Positions 26,389-35,971 of a stretch of 64,000 bases of DNA are shown here, piece after piece. Source of the DNA: an uncultured Lachnospiraceae bacterium (lineage in GTDB: Bacteria; Bacillota; Clostridia; Lachnospirales; Lachnospiraceae); assembly GCA_949471785.1 (NCBI GenBank), contig CASWRE010000016.1, positions 1 through 64,000 on the forward strand, written 5' to 3'. Under the pieces are notes generated by a model. The model was given only the letters and a program-made list of their open reading frames with translations. It had not been told where the DNA came from and did no database searches. The translations under genes were made by a program, and so were the position numbers. The first letter of the stretch is position 1. The number at the start of each line of letters is the position of its first letter.

Positions 26389-27579
26389 ATGAGAATTGTT
26401 TTCTTTTATTCAGAGGAAGAAGCATTTAATTATTTTACGGATCAGCTCGTAAAAGAATTTACGGCAAGAGGGCATGAGACCTTTGTCCTTGATTTGCCGG
26501 CCATAGATCCTCAGAGGCCGGAGTCCTACGCGGAATTTGCGGCCTTCCTTTCGGAGAAAGTAGACGCTGTGGTATGTTTTGACGGCCTGGGGGCCCGGGA
26601 AGATATGTTTATAGAGGCGTGGGACAGGCAGGACGCCGTGGTGGTGGATATTCTGCTGGACCCCCCGCTGCGCTTTCATGCCACATGGGAAAAGCATCCC
26701 CGGAATTATCTGCTGCTCTGCTGCGATCACAACCATGCGGCCTATGTGAAAAAGTATTTCGGCGGCCAGGTTCCGCGGGTGGGCTTTATGCCCCATGCGG
26801 GCGTCCGGCCGGGACCAGAAGAGGCGGCGGTCCCCTGGGGGAAGAAAAAATATGATATTCTTTTTTCAGGTACCTACTACAGGCCCGGGGAGCAGTTTGC
26901 CCGGATTACGGAGCATTTTCCTTCGGGGACGCCCATGTACCGGTTTTATGAGGCGGTATATCAATTGCTGAAAAGGAACAGCGGCCTGACGGTGGAACAG
27001 GCGGTGGAGGAGCTGCTCGCGCAGCTGGGCGAGGAATTTCCGGAAGAACAGAAGAAAACCATTCTCTTATGTTCCGGAAGCGTGGACTGGGCCATTCGCA
27101 TGGATCAGAGGGAGCGGGTGGTGCAGACGTTGGCGGAAGCGGGATTTGAGCTTTATCTGCTGGGCCGGGGCTGGGAGAACCACCCTTCTGCGGGCGAGGC
27201 CAATGTGCACCGCATAGACGGGCGCATACCCTTTGAGAAGACCCTTGGCTATATGTCGGAGGCGAAAATCTGTCTGAACGTCATGCCCTGGTTTAAGGCG
27301 GGGAGTCATGAGCGCATTTTTAACGCTTTGCTCAGACATTCCCTGCCGTTGACGGATTCCAGCAGCTGGATCAGTGAGCATTTCACCGACGGAGAAGACA
27401 TCGCCCTCTATGACCTGAATTTTCTGGAACAGCTGCCCTTTATCACGGACCGCCTTTTGGCGGATGAGGACCGGACGACGTCCATGATCCGCAGGGGTTA
27501 TGAGAAGGCGGCGAAAATGTACACCTGGGCGAATTGCGCGGACAGGGTTTTGGAGGCGGTTTTGCGCCGGGAGGTGTAG
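26389..27579 (+). CDS. CgeB-like glycosyltransferase, first of a tandem pair
   Basis: A 396-aa cytoplasmic GT-B type protein. The N-terminal half (MRIVFFYSEEEAFNYFTDQL, then VVCFDGLGAREDM, DPPLRFH) resembles DUF3880-type domains. The C-terminal half (LLGRGWENHPS, LNVMPWFKAGSHERIFNALL, FTDGEDIALYD) matches the family-1-like domain Glyco_trans_1_2, in which the GSHERIF-type loop binds the nucleotide sugar. I chose ATG 26389, with GGCAGGA upstream, since the longer open frame to 25924 overlaps the previous gene. Its neighbour downstream is a clear paralogue, one base away. The substrate is unknown. Confidence 0.83.
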   Translation: MRIVFFYSEEEAFNYFTDQLVKEFTARGHETFVLDLPAIDPQRPESYAEFAAFLSEKVDAVVCFDGLGAREDMFIEAWDRQDAVVVDILLDPPLRFHATWEKHPRNYLLLCCDHNHAAYVKKYFGGQVPRVGFMPHAGVRPGPEEAAVPWGKKKYDILFSGTYYRPGEQFARITEHFPSGTPMYRFYEAVYQLLKRNSGLTVEQAVEELLAQLGEEFPEEQKKTILLCSGSVDWAIRMDQRERVVQTLAEAGFELYLLGRGWENHPSAGEANVHRIDGRIPFEKTLGYMSEAKICLNVMPWFKAGSHERIFNALLRHSLPLTDSSSWISEHFTDGEDIALYDLNFLEQLPFITDRLLADEDRTTSMIRRGYEKAAKMYTWANCADRVLEAVLRREV

Positions 27580-27580
27580 G

Positions 27581-28777
27581 ATGAGGATTGTTTTATTTCA
27601 TTCGGAAATAGAATCCTTTAATTATTTTACGGATCAGCTTGCGGGGGAATTGGTAAAGAGAGGACATGAGCCCTTTGTCTTTGATCAGGCGGGGCTCGAT
27701 CCGAAAAGGCCGGAGTCTTACGCGGCGTTTCTGGATTTCATATCCCGGAAAGTGGATGCAGTGATCTGTTTTGACGGATTGGGCATCCGGGAGGATATGT
27801 ATATAGAGGCGTGGGATGGCCACGACGCCGTGGCGGTGGATGTTCTGATGGACCCTCCCCTGCGTTTTCATCCGACGCTGGAGCGCCATCCCAGGAATTA
27901 CCAGTTGCTCTGCTGCGACAGGGACCATGTGGCCTATGTGAAAAAATATTTTGGCGATACGATAGCCCAGGTGGATTTTATGCCCCATGCGGGCGTCCTG
28001 CCGGGGGAGGGAGCTTCTGTGATCCCTTGGGAGAAGAGAACGTATGACGTCCTGTTTTGCGGGACGTATTATCGGCCGGAGAGCCGACTGGCCCGGCTGG
28101 GGCAGATCTTCCCTGAGGGGTCGGATATGATGCGTATCTGTCGGCTCGTCTATCAGACGCTGACGGCGGACAGCAGGCTGTCGGTGGATCAGGCCGTGGA
28201 GCTTACGGTGAAAAAGGCGGGCCTGTCCCTTTCGCGGGAGGGAATGAAGACGCTGATGCGTTGTTCGGAGGAGGTGGACTGGGCGATTCGCATGTACCGG
28301 CGGGGCCAGGTGGTGCAGACGCTGGCCGATGGGGGCGTGGAGCTGTACCTTCTGGGCCGGGGCTGGGAAGACCATCCGGCCGCGGGGCTTCCCCATGTCC
28401 ACCGTATTGACGACCGCGTCCCCTACGGGGAGACGCTGGCCCACATGGCGAATGCCAGAATCAATCTGAACGTCATGCCCGGATTTAAGGCGGGTACTCA
28501 TGACCGCATTTTTAATACATTTCTGCAGCATTCCCTGCCGCTGACGGATTCCAGCGCATGGATAGACGAGCATTTCACGGACGGTGTGGATATTGCGCTG
28601 TATGGGCTGGACGATCTGGAACGGCTGCCCTCTATGGTGGAGGGGCTTTTGGCGGACGCGCCCAGGGCGGAAGCCATGATTCAAAAAGGGTACGAAAAAA
28701 CAGCCGGGAACTATACCTGGTCAAACTGTGCGGACCGGATATTGGAAGGCGTGAAAAGGCACAGGACGGGCGGCTGA
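27581..28777 (+). CDS. CgeB-like glycosyltransferase, second of a tandem pair
   Basis: A 398-aa paralogue of the preceding gene, roughly two-thirds identical by eye over the first 140 residues and with the same C-terminal motifs (LLGRGWEDHPA, LNVMPGFKAGTHDRIFN, FTDGVDIALYG). The ATG follows the previous stop codon after one base, and GGGAGGTG lies just upstream, so the two are translationally coupled. The greatest divergence is in the middle (residues ~165-235), where acceptor recognition could differ. The two may add successive or different sugars. A convergent terminator follows. Confidence 0.83.
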   Translation: MRIVLFHSEIESFNYFTDQLAGELVKRGHEPFVFDQAGLDPKRPESYAAFLDFISRKVDAVICFDGLGIREDMYIEAWDGHDAVAVDVLMDPPLRFHPTLERHPRNYQLLCCDRDHVAYVKKYFGDTIAQVDFMPHAGVLPGEGASVIPWEKRTYDVLFCGTYYRPESRLARLGQIFPEGSDMMRICRLVYQTLTADSRLSVDQAVELTVKKAGLSLSREGMKTLMRCSEEVDWAIRMYRRGQVVQTLADGGVELYLLGRGWEDHPAAGLPHVHRIDDRVPYGETLAHMANARINLNVMPGFKAGTHDRIFNTFLQHSLPLTDSSAWIDEHFTDGVDIALYGLDDLERLPSMVEGLLADAPRAEAMIQKGYEKTAGNYTWSNCADRILEGVKRHRTGG

Positions 28778-28781
28778 CGTC

Positions 28782-28819
28782 AGGGCGTGTCTGGAGATTG
28801 CTCACTTCAGACACGCCCT
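28782..28819. terminator. Bidirectional terminator between convergent glycosylation genes
   Basis: A perfect 12-bp GC-rich stem (AGGGCGTGTCTG with CAGACACGCCCT) with a 14-nt loop and no long T tract. It overlaps the stop codon of the minus-strand gene. Confidence 0.75.
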
Positions 28820-30431
28820 AAGATGTTTCCGGCCTGTCCTCTGGTTTGTTGGCCCACTGTGTGCCCCGGTCGCCGCAGCAGTAGCGGTGCTCGTACCGGT
28901 CGCCGTTGATAAAATCAGCCACGTTGAAAGCGCCGCATTTGCAGTTGGCGAGCAGCGAGGTACATTGGGACAGCAGGTACAGTACGGCGAGATAGGGGAT
29001 TTCATCCCGGTAATCGTGACTGCTTTTCTTCATTTTGGCCAGCGTGACGCCTTTTTCCCGGAAATCTTCGTAACGGTATCGTTCCTGTTCCACATAAATT
29101 AATTTGTCGCCGAAACCGGCGGCCAGGAAACGGTCCAGGATGTCCGCGTCTTCTGTGGCTAGAAATACATAAGGGCAGTCCCATTCCTGCTGCCTGCGCC
29201 GTACCAGATCGATAAAATCATGATCATCCATGGGAAGAGGGATTTCGAAACCGCCATGCCGATAATCCGTCCCCCTGGCGACCACGCCCATGATCCGCGT
29301 GTCTTCCTCTTGGGGGAAATAACGCCGGCGGACCTGCGCGATATGGCGGTTCATGGCGGCGTTTAGGCGGAGATATTTCCGGCAGATCTGCCGCATACGG
29401 CAGGGGTTATAGTATTGCTCCATAATGTAGGGATTATAGGCGTCGATTTTGTCGTCGAGCAGCAGGACGTGTTTGCTGCGCCGCACTTCGCTTCCCGAGT
29501 ATTCATTTAGGGGCTCAAAAAAGTATTCCCACACATTTTCGGGCCGTCCTCCGGAAAACTGATTGTTGTCGCCGGGTACGCTCAGGTCAATGACGGGAAT
29601 GTAATCCGGCTTTCGGCGTTCCATCATGGCCAGCTTGTCCATGCAGAACGTGATGACGTCGCCCAGCCCTGCGGAATACAGGGGGAAGCGGATCAAGAGG
29701 AATTTCTTATCCGGATGAAGCTCTCCAAAAGATTGCGGGGCCGACCAGAAGAGGCTGGTCATGACGTCCAGGCTGCTGAAAATACCGGCGGGCGGGGCGA
29801 TCCCTGAGAATTCTTTGTTGAGATCACTGTTGACGCGCAGGGTATTTCCCTGCGGGACGAGAGTAAGATCCGCAGGAGCCGTTTCATAAAACCGGCTGGT
29901 TTCCGGAAAAAGCAGGGCGTTTTCATCCAGGAACCGTTTCTTTTTTTCAGGGAAAAAGTGTTCCAGTGCGTGACACAGGAAATACGTATATTCCTCCAGC
30001 TCTTCAAAGACCCAGGTTTCCGCCTGCGACAGCAAAGTGAGATCCGTGCGGCCTTCACAGCCGTACCGTTTGAAATCGCTGACAGGGCAGACCGTACTGG
30101 TGCAGTTTTCCAGATAGTACAGGAGGCACAGTACCTCTCCGTTGTCGTCACAGACCGCAAGCGCCCGCCGCCACCGGTCCTCTTCCCTGCCGTAAGCATA
30201 AATCAGGTCCCGGGCCTGGATGAACACGTCCGGGTTCATGTACAATACTTTTTCCGGGACTTCCCGGTTGAACAGTATGTCGTAATAGGACAATGCTTTT
30301 AAGAGTTTCTCACCTCTGTAAACCAGTATGAAATCCTCCCGACGCCCGTCCAGGAAGAACTGCAGGAGCGTGTTTCTGTCATACTCTTCCTCCTGGATGC
30401 CGAAGGCGTCGCCGTTAAATACTTTAATCAT
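28818..30431 (-). CDS. Fucosyltransferase-like protein (GT23-like C-terminal half)
   Basis: A 537-aa protein without a signal peptide or membrane span. The N-terminal ~230 residues match nothing I know. The C-terminal half has the pattern of alpha-1,6-/O-fucosyltransferases: MGVVARGTDYRHGG (compare the xHxRxTD motif, here with Ala for His), PYVFLATEDADIL, and a late LAVLYLLSQCTSLLANCKCG. These enzymes use GDP-fucose, which Fkp at the window's start could provide. It is the last gene of a minus-strand set with a GT4 enzyme and a methyltransferase. ATG 30431 follows GGGGAGGG by ~8 nt. The fucosyl assignment is a motif-level inference. Confidence 0.6.
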   Translation of the reverse strand: MIKVFNGDAFGIQEEEYDRNTLLQFFLDGRREDFILVYRGEKLLKALSYYDILFNREVPEKVLYMNPDVFIQARDLIYAYGREEDRWRRALAVCDDNGEVLCLLYYLENCTSTVCPVSDFKRYGCEGRTDLTLLSQAETWVFEELEEYTYFLCHALEHFFPEKKKRFLDENALLFPETSRFYETAPADLTLVPQGNTLRVNSDLNKEFSGIAPPAGIFSSLDVMTSLFWSAPQSFGELHPDKKFLLIRFPLYSAGLGDVITFCMDKLAMMERRKPDYIPVIDLSVPGDNNQFSGGRPENVWEYFFEPLNEYSGSEVRRSKHVLLLDDKIDAYNPYIMEQYYNPCRMRQICRKYLRLNAAMNRHIAQVRRRYFPQEEDTRIMGVVARGTDYRHGGFEIPLPMDDHDFIDLVRRRQQEWDCPYVFLATEDADILDRFLAAGFGDKLIYVEQERYRYEDFREKGVTLAKMKKSSHDYRDEIPYLAVLYLLSQCTSLLANCKCGAFNVADFINGDRYEHRYCCGDRGTQWANKPEDRPETS

Positions 30432-30459
30432 CAGGATTTCCCTCCCCTGTGCATTTTTA

Positions 30460-31410
30460 TTATGGTTTTTCGAGCCGCCGGTTTTCGACCAGGGCATTGA
30501 GCAGATCCTCTTTCAGGCGGATGAGCTGCTGCTTTTGTTTCAGGGCATTTTCGGACACGGCTTCGTCAAGGAGCTGGTCGGACTTTTTTATATAGAGCCG
30601 GATCGTGTCCGGATTCTGCCGGGCGTCGATATATTTCCGCGCTTCGTGGATAAAGGCCTGCACGTCATGTTTCCGGTCTGCGCTTTTTGGTTCCTCTCCG
30701 CGTCCGGCGGCCATGATCGATACATCGTTTTGCAGCGTATAGGTCTGCGCATGGGGGAACGCCTGCCGGAAACTGCTTTCCAAAGCAGGATAATGGCGGC
30801 AATAGCACAGAATAGTCCCGTTCTTTCCGGCGAGCTTTTCCGCTTCTTTGATTGTGGCATGGACCGGACCGAGGTCGCTGCCGCCGTCCAGGATCACCAG
30901 ATCAAAATAGCCGGGAGCCAGAGGGACGCTGTCATAATCGGAAGCCAGCCAGGAAAGCTTTGGCGGATTTTGGATCAGGGCGATTCTGTCCAGCCAGGGC
31001 GTCTGACTGTCGTCTCCCATCACATCGGTCACGCAGCACAGAGAGGACGCCTCGTTGAATAACCCCAGCAGGACAGACAGATAGTAGCTCATTACGCCGC
31101 AACCGCAGCCAAACTCGCATACCCTGACGGGCAGAGGGGATTCCATGAGGCGGGAAATGACTAAGAGCTGCATCAGCAGGTGTTCCGCGGCGAAAGGAGC
31201 TTCCGGCGTGCCTTCGCTCAGGGCGGGATGCTGTTTTTGCAGATTTTCAATCAATGCCGGAATAGTCAGGATGCCGTCGGCCTGATCGGCCATCGTGTGA
31301 AGGGGAATACGGCTCCTGTTGGCCAGATAATTCCGACAGGACAACAGTACGGTTTTCTGATCCTGCGCAACATACGTATAGGCGGAGTTTTCAAAAATCA
31401 GTTTTCCCAT
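30460..31410 (-). CDS. SAM-dependent methyltransferase, class I
   Basis: A 316-aa protein with the Rossmann-fold motif I CEFGCGCGVMSYYL near residue 98 and the post-I/II region FDLVILDGG near 170. The N-terminal ~90 residues and the helical Glu/Lys/Leu-rich C-terminus (from ~245) are extra. It lies 1 base after the GT4 gene and 28 bases before the fucosyltransferase-like gene, so it probably methylates a sugar or a glycan-carrying residue. ATG 31410 has AAGGAGC upstream. The substrate is unknown. Confidence 0.75.
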   Translation of the reverse strand: MGKLIFENSAYTYVAQDQKTVLLSCRNYLANRSRIPLHTMADQADGILTIPALIENLQKQHPALSEGTPEAPFAAEHLLMQLLVISRLMESPLPVRVCEFGCGCGVMSYYLSVLLGLFNEASSLCCVTDVMGDDSQTPWLDRIALIQNPPKLSWLASDYDSVPLAPGYFDLVILDGGSDLGPVHATIKEAEKLAGKNGTILCYCRHYPALESSFRQAFPHAQTYTLQNDVSIMAAGRGEEPKSADRKHDVQAFIHEARKYIDARQNPDTIRLYIKKSDQLLDEAVSENALKQKQQLIRLKEDLLNALVENRRLEKP

Positions 31411-31411
31411 C

Positions 31412-32521
31412 TTATGCTCCTTCAAAAATCATTTCGTATAGCCTTGCGGTAATGCGCTCCATATCAAACTGTTCCTCGCCGTATGCCAGGGCTCGGGCGG
31501 ACAGATCTTCCAGACGGGGATTGCGGCACAGAGAGAGCAGGGCGGCGGAAAATGCCTCCGGGACGCTCTCCGCGGCCAGCCCGCATCGGCCGTTGCCGAT
31601 GGCTTCCCGGTAAGCGTCAAATTTACCCACGGCCATGGCGCATCCGGCGTTCAGGGCTTCGGCGATCACATTGGGGGTACCGCCTTCGACCAGCGAGGGA
31701 AGAGCAAAGATTTTTGCCTGCAGATATTCCTGCCGCAGGGCGTTTCGGTCCTGTATGGGGCCGGTGAGGCATACGCGGTTTGTGAGGGAAGGATGCCGCT
31801 CATAAAAGCCGTTCATAAAAGCGGTAAATTCCGGCGACGATGAGCCGACGAGCCGAAGCGTCCAGCCGGGAATCTCATCGGCTATACGCGCGAATGCATC
31901 CGCCAGCACGGGCGTACATTTGGAAGGAGAGCCAAGACGGGCTACCGTGAGAATGACGTCCTTTTTGCGGGCGAAAGGAACGGCGGGAAGGGCGGAGAAA
32001 TCGTAGAAGCCGTTGGGAATGCAGTGGATTTTCCAGGGCCATTTGATATTCAGATATTCCTGGACGACCCTGCTGGAGGTTGCGATCACGTCGCAGCGCT
32101 CCATGAATTCCGTGAAAAGGGGATGGAACCACAAAAGGGTGTCCATCCAGTAGCCGTTGGCGTCCAGCCCCACATAGATTTTTCCGTTGGGATTTTGCTG
32201 CTTATAGACGCGGGCGGCGGCGAAATTTTCACTGTAGCACCCGCGCAGGATCAGACAGTCGATGCGGGAGGATTCCTCCCGCAGCCAGGCAAGTTTTGTT
32301 TCTTCCCGGCCGTCGGCCAGAAATTTCATCTGCAGGCCCCTGACGCAGGATTCCAGATAGGGATAATCATCGCCTTTGGCTCCGACCATAGTGACGTCGC
32401 AGTTGTGATTTTTATAAAGCAGGTACGGGATCAGGCCGCAGTCTTTGATCAGCTCCACATTGCTCCATCCCCGTCCATAGGGCGCAAGGGCCGCCACTCT
32501 CTTTTTTGTTGTAGGTGTCAT
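31412..32521 (-). CDS. Family 4 glycosyltransferase
   Basis: A 369-aa GT-B enzyme, probably cytoplasmic. The C-terminal domain has the GT4 signature: LTVARLGSPSKCTPVLADAF near residue 197, then FALPSLVEGGTPNVIAEALN near 280, the EX7E-type motif that binds nucleotide-sugar phosphate. The N-terminal domain includes IPNGFYDF. I chose ATG 32521, about 9 nt from AAAGGA; a longer frame to 32557 lacks support. It begins the minus-strand GT4-methyltransferase-fucosyltransferase set. Confidence 0.87.
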   Translation of the reverse strand: MTPTTKKRVAALAPYGRGWSNVELIKDCGLIPYLLYKNHNCDVTMVGAKGDDYPYLESCVRGLQMKFLADGREETKLAWLREESSRIDCLILRGCYSENFAAARVYKQQNPNGKIYVGLDANGYWMDTLLWFHPLFTEFMERCDVIATSSRVVQEYLNIKWPWKIHCIPNGFYDFSALPAVPFARKKDVILTVARLGSPSKCTPVLADAFARIADEIPGWTLRLVGSSSPEFTAFMNGFYERHPSLTNRVCLTGPIQDRNALRQEYLQAKIFALPSLVEGGTPNVIAEALNAGCAMAVGKFDAYREAIGNGRCGLAAESVPEAFSAALLSLCRNPRLEDLSARALAYGEEQFDMERITARLYEMIFEGA

Positions 32522-32673
32522 GTAGAAATTTCCTTTCCGGTGGGAGCGTTGCAGCAACGGTATGAATTAATATGTTGATTATATACAATTTTTTTTCAAA
32601 GGGCAACTGCTTTTGACGTTAACGTCCGCCGCAGGTTTTGGGGGATTAGGAAGGGAGGTTGAAAGAAGACGAG

Positions 32674-32708
32674 AAAAAAAGCCCCGCCGTCAAAGACGAC
32701 AGGGCTTT
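32674..32708 (-). terminator. Chemoreceptor terminator
   Basis: A hairpin with an AAAGCCC/GGGCTTT base and an imperfect inner stem, followed on the minus strand by seven T residues, just past the stop codon of the chemoreceptor. Confidence 0.85.
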
Positions 32709-32719
32709 TGGTAAAAGCG

Positions 32720-34564
32720 TCAATATTTATCCATATCATTTACAAATTCGCCGCTGAAGCTCGGGGCCGAAGAAACGGCATGAACCGTGGCGGGAGCGGT
32801 ATAATTGTAGTCATCCGAATAATCCGGAGTCGCCTCCGGCGCCGGCTCGGGTTCCGGAATGGATACCGTCGGCTGGCTGATCGGAGAGGGAGCGCTGTTT
32901 TTCAGGCGGAAACGGCTCACCAGGTTCTCCAGCTGACTGGACTGGCTGAACAATTCTTCGCTGGCCGCTGCGCTCTGCTCTGCCGTGGCGGAATTCGTCT
33001 GGACGACGGAAGAGATCTGATCAATACCCTGGGTAATCTGCGCAATACCCTCTGCCTGCATATCGGACGCCTGGGTGATTTTGGTCATGTTCCCGGAGAT
33101 CTGTTGCGCGCTGGTAACCACTTTGATCAGGGATTTCTGAGTATCTTCGGCAATCTGATTACCTTCGGCTACGGCGTTGAGTGAGTTGCCGATCAGTACG
33201 GTGGTGTCTTTGGCTGCCTCGGCGCTCTTGGAGGCCAGGCTGCGCACCTCGTCGGCCACAACGGCGAAACCTTTTCCGGCCTCTCCGGCACGGGCGGCTT
33301 CCACGGCGGCGTTCAGTGCCAGAATATTGGTCTGGAAGGCGATATCTTCAATGGTCTTGATAATTTTCTCGATTTCGCTGGAACAATCGTTGATCTTCGT
33401 CATAGCCTCCACCATGGAGTTCATCATGGCGTTGCTGCTGTCCAGCTCGCTGCCGGTTTCGGAAATCAATGCATTAATGTCGCGTGCATTCTGGGCGGTC
33501 TGGGTAACCTGGGTGGACAGGTCGTTCAGGGTGGCGGCCAGCTCCTCCACGGAACTTGCCTGCTCCGTTGCGCCCTGGCTCAGGGCCTGCGCGCCGCTGG
33601 ATACCTGATCGGAACCGCTGGCCACCTGGGCGGCGGCTTCGTTGAGACGAGTTAAGGTATCGTTCAGCGACATGGTAATCTTATTGCCGGAAGATTTGAT
33701 GGATTCAAATTCTCCCAGATAATCCATATCAAAATCCACGGTCAGATCGCCGGTGGCCAGGGAATCCAGTTTCGAACAGATATGCTCGATGTAGCCGGAT
33801 AAGGTTTTCAGCACGAAACGAAGATTATCGGCCAGCACACCCAGCTCATCCTTTGCTTCATAAGTGACAGTCGAATGCATGTTGCCCTCGGCCATGGCTT
33901 TTACGGCTGTTTCGATCTCGGCTATCGGGTAAGTGATGGCCCGGATGACCCGGATGATCAAAATAAGAGCGAAGATAATACATACGATGGCCAGGACAAA
34001 AAGCGCCGTCTGGCACACTTTTTTGACGGACATGGCGGAATCGTGGTATTCCGTCGCGCTGGCTTCGGCGCTGCCGATAGCCTCCTCCAAAAGATCGTAG
34101 AGTGTGTCGCAGGCAGTCATGTATTCGCCGCCGATGATGGCGATGGCCTCGTCTTTGCTGCCGCTTTTAAGAAGAGATACGGCGTCTTGTCTGGCGCTCG
34201 CCGTTTTTTCCCCGGCAGATTCGATAGACTGGAGTACGGACGCGTCGCCGTCATAACAGGCTTTCAGCGCCTCCATATTTTCGCTGCGTCTGGCGGCCGC
34301 CCCGTCAATGTCGGACAGGATTGCCGTAAGCTGCGTCTCGTCCGCCGAGTAGGCGCGGAACAGGTCCAGCTGGATCTCCTGAGTGGCGGATTTAATCCCC
34401 ATGGCGTTCTGCACCATCGGATAGGGCGTCGTGTAAAAACGCTCCAGGCCGTTGGACACGTTGCTTAAGCCCACAAACGCGGCAATTACGGTGACCAGGT
34501 AGAAAATCATCATAATACCGTAAGTAAGAAAAAGCTTACTTCTTAATCTTAAATTTTTAAACAC
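32720..34564 (-). CDS. Methyl-accepting chemotaxis protein
   Basis: A 614-aa transmembrane chemoreceptor. TM1 covers residues ~8-30. The extracellular four-helix sensor (~31-185) has no cofactor motif I recognise. TM2 is at ~188-210, a HAMP linker follows, and the cytoplasmic signalling domain has the tip [20 protein letters not shown]. The C-terminus is Pro/Ser-rich and ends in DMDKY, with no NWETF-type CheR tether. It probably starts at GTG 34564, with AGGAGG 8 nt upstream. It stands alone in the gap between the glycosylation genes and the lytic transglycosylase. Confidence 0.93.
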   Translation of the reverse strand: MFKNLRLRSKLFLTYGIMMIFYLVTVIAAFVGLSNVSNGLERFYTTPYPMVQNAMGIKSATQEIQLDLFRAYSADETQLTAILSDIDGAAARRSENMEALKACYDGDASVLQSIESAGEKTASARQDAVSLLKSGSKDEAIAIIGGEYMTACDTLYDLLEEAIGSAEASATEYHDSAMSVKKVCQTALFVLAIVCIIFALILIIRVIRAITYPIAEIETAVKAMAEGNMHSTVTYEAKDELGVLADNLRFVLKTLSGYIEHICSKLDSLATGDLTVDFDMDYLGEFESIKSSGNKITMSLNDTLTRLNEAAAQVASGSDQVSSGAQALSQGATEQASSVEELAATLNDLSTQVTQTAQNARDINALISETGSELDSSNAMMNSMVEAMTKINDCSSEIEKIIKTIEDIAFQTNILALNAAVEAARAGEAGKGFAVVADEVRSLASKSAEAAKDTTVLIGNSLNAVAEGNQIAEDTQKSLIKVVTSAQQISGNMTKITQASDMQAEGIAQITQGIDQISSVVQTNSATAEQSAAASEELFSQSSQLENLVSRFRLKNSAPSPISQPTVSIPEPEPAPEATPDYSDDYNYTAPATVHAVSSAPSFSGEFVNDMDKY

Positions 34565-34884
34565 CTCTGATTCCTCCTGTATGTAGAGATATATTTACGT
34601 ATAGAATCATTTTATAACGGATTCACACAAATGTAAATATCTATTTATAGAACAAAATATATTCGCATAAGAAGTTTTTTACTGGAGTTCCACTAATTGG
34701 TTAATTAAAATTCATACTTATTAAATAGGCTATAAAATTTTGGGAGTTTTCAAAAAAAACTTTTCAATTGGGGAAAAACGTGGCATAATAGTATGTGTTA
34801 GAATGAGTGTTAATAAACATTTACAAACCGACGATGAAGTATGTGGCGGGTATCAAGGAGTAGAACATAAGGGAGACAGATACT
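34565..34884. other. AT-rich intergenic region between chemoreceptor and transglycosylase
   Basis: About 320 bases without a gene. It must carry the promoters of two divergent genes. A sigma-A-like promoter for the plus strand is seen at 34761-34789; none is convincing for the chemoreceptor. Confidence 0.5.
34761..34789 (+). promoter_or_regulatory. Sigma-A-like promoter for the lytic transglycosylase
   Basis: TTTTCA, a 17-nt spacer and CATAAT. Matches are 4/6 and 5/6 to the vegetative consensus. It lies about 95 bases before the ATG. Confidence 0.45.
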
Positions 34885-35793
34885 ATGGCAATCGATTATT
34901 CGGTTTATCAGAAACAATATGAAGATTTCAACAGGCTGCTGTCCCAGATTCAGGCATTGAGCGCATACGGCAGTCAGTCTCTGGGGGGGCAGGTGACCGG
35001 CACGCAGAGCTTTGCCGATGTTTTTAACAATGCGGCGCAGACGGTAAATGCCCCGGAGAGTATGGACGCTATTTTCGAGGAGGCGGCCCGGACGTATCAG
35101 GTACCGGTGGAACTTCTGAAAGCCGTAGGTAAAGTAGAGTCCGACTTTAACCCGAAGGCCGTATCCTATGCGGGCGCCCAGGGCGTCATGCAGCTCATGC
35201 CGGGTACGGCAAAAGAGCTGGGGGTAACGGACGCTTTCGATGCCAGGAGCAATATTATGGGCGGGGCAAAATATCTGGCCCAGAAGCTTCGGAAATATAA
35301 CGGGGACATAGACCTCACTCTGGCGGCATATAATGCCGGGAGCGGTACTGTGGCAAAGTATGGAGGGGTACCTTCCTTTACACGTAAATACATAGAAAAA
35401 GTGAAAGGCTACATGGGACAGAATCTGACCACCGGCAGGACGGTGAGTACCCGGACCGGCAGTCAGGCGCTTTCGGCGGCATCGGCGGCGCAGTCCTATA
35501 TGCCGACGGTCCTGACGGCGCAGTCCTATACGCCGGCGGCTTTGGCGGCGCAGATGTACAGCCAGTCGTCTCTGGCATCGGATTTGCAGCGTTCATCCGT
35601 GGCTGCCGACGGCGGTCTGGGGACGGTGTCCGATGTACTGGAGCAGGTGAAGAACGGCTATATGGATTATGAGCAGGAGGATGCGCAGTATTATACGCAG
35701 CTGATGAAGCTGCAGATGCAGAATCAGGCTATGGGCGCGCTGGGCCAGATGCTCTCCGGCGATGACGGGCAGGACTCATTGTTAAGCCTGTAG
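34885..35793 (+). CDS. Lytic transglycosylase (SLT domain), probable rod-penetration muramidase
   Basis: The enzyme cleaves peptidoglycan glycan strands. The SLT domain (residues ~60-180) has the catalytic Glu85 in KVESDFNPKA, followed by GAQGVMQLMPGTA and LAAYNAGSGTV. There is no Sec signal, so export through the flagellar channel is likely. The N-terminal ~55 residues are disordered. Residues ~195-235 hold a short repeated pattern of AQSY-type units. Its position just before flgB suggests it replaces the muramidase function of FlgJ, which is otherwise missing here. GGGAGA precedes the ATG. Confidence 0.88.
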   Translation: MAIDYSVYQKQYEDFNRLLSQIQALSAYGSQSLGGQVTGTQSFADVFNNAAQTVNAPESMDAIFEEAARTYQVPVELLKAVGKVESDFNPKAVSYAGAQGVMQLMPGTAKELGVTDAFDARSNIMGGAKYLAQKLRKYNGDIDLTLAAYNAGSGTVAKYGGVPSFTRKYIEKVKGYMGQNLTTGRTVSTRTGSQALSAASAAQSYMPTVLTAQSYTPAALAAQMYSQSSLASDLQRSSVAADGGLGTVSDVLEQVKNGYMDYEQEDAQYYTQLMKLQMQNQAMGALGQMLSGDDGQDSLLSL

Positions 35794-35887
35794 AGCGTCT
35801 GGGATACCGTCGTCGGCCCCGGTTGGGAAAGTTTCTCAAATGTATACCTGAGGGCTGCGAAAAATGCCAATTTCAAATATAAACCAC

Positions 35888-35916
35888 TAGACTTTTTCGG
35901 GATAGTGTATTATAGT
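35888..35916 (+). promoter_or_regulatory. Sigma-A-like promoter of the fla/che operon
   Basis: TAGACT, a 17-nt spacer and TATAGT (4/6 and 5/6 matches) end about 55 bases before flgB. It is the best candidate for the promoter of the 26-kb operon. Confidence 0.62.
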
Positions 35917-35971
35917 AGGTCTATCTGGCGATCTATAATGTCAAGAAAAGTTCAAGAAAGTGAGTAATGCG

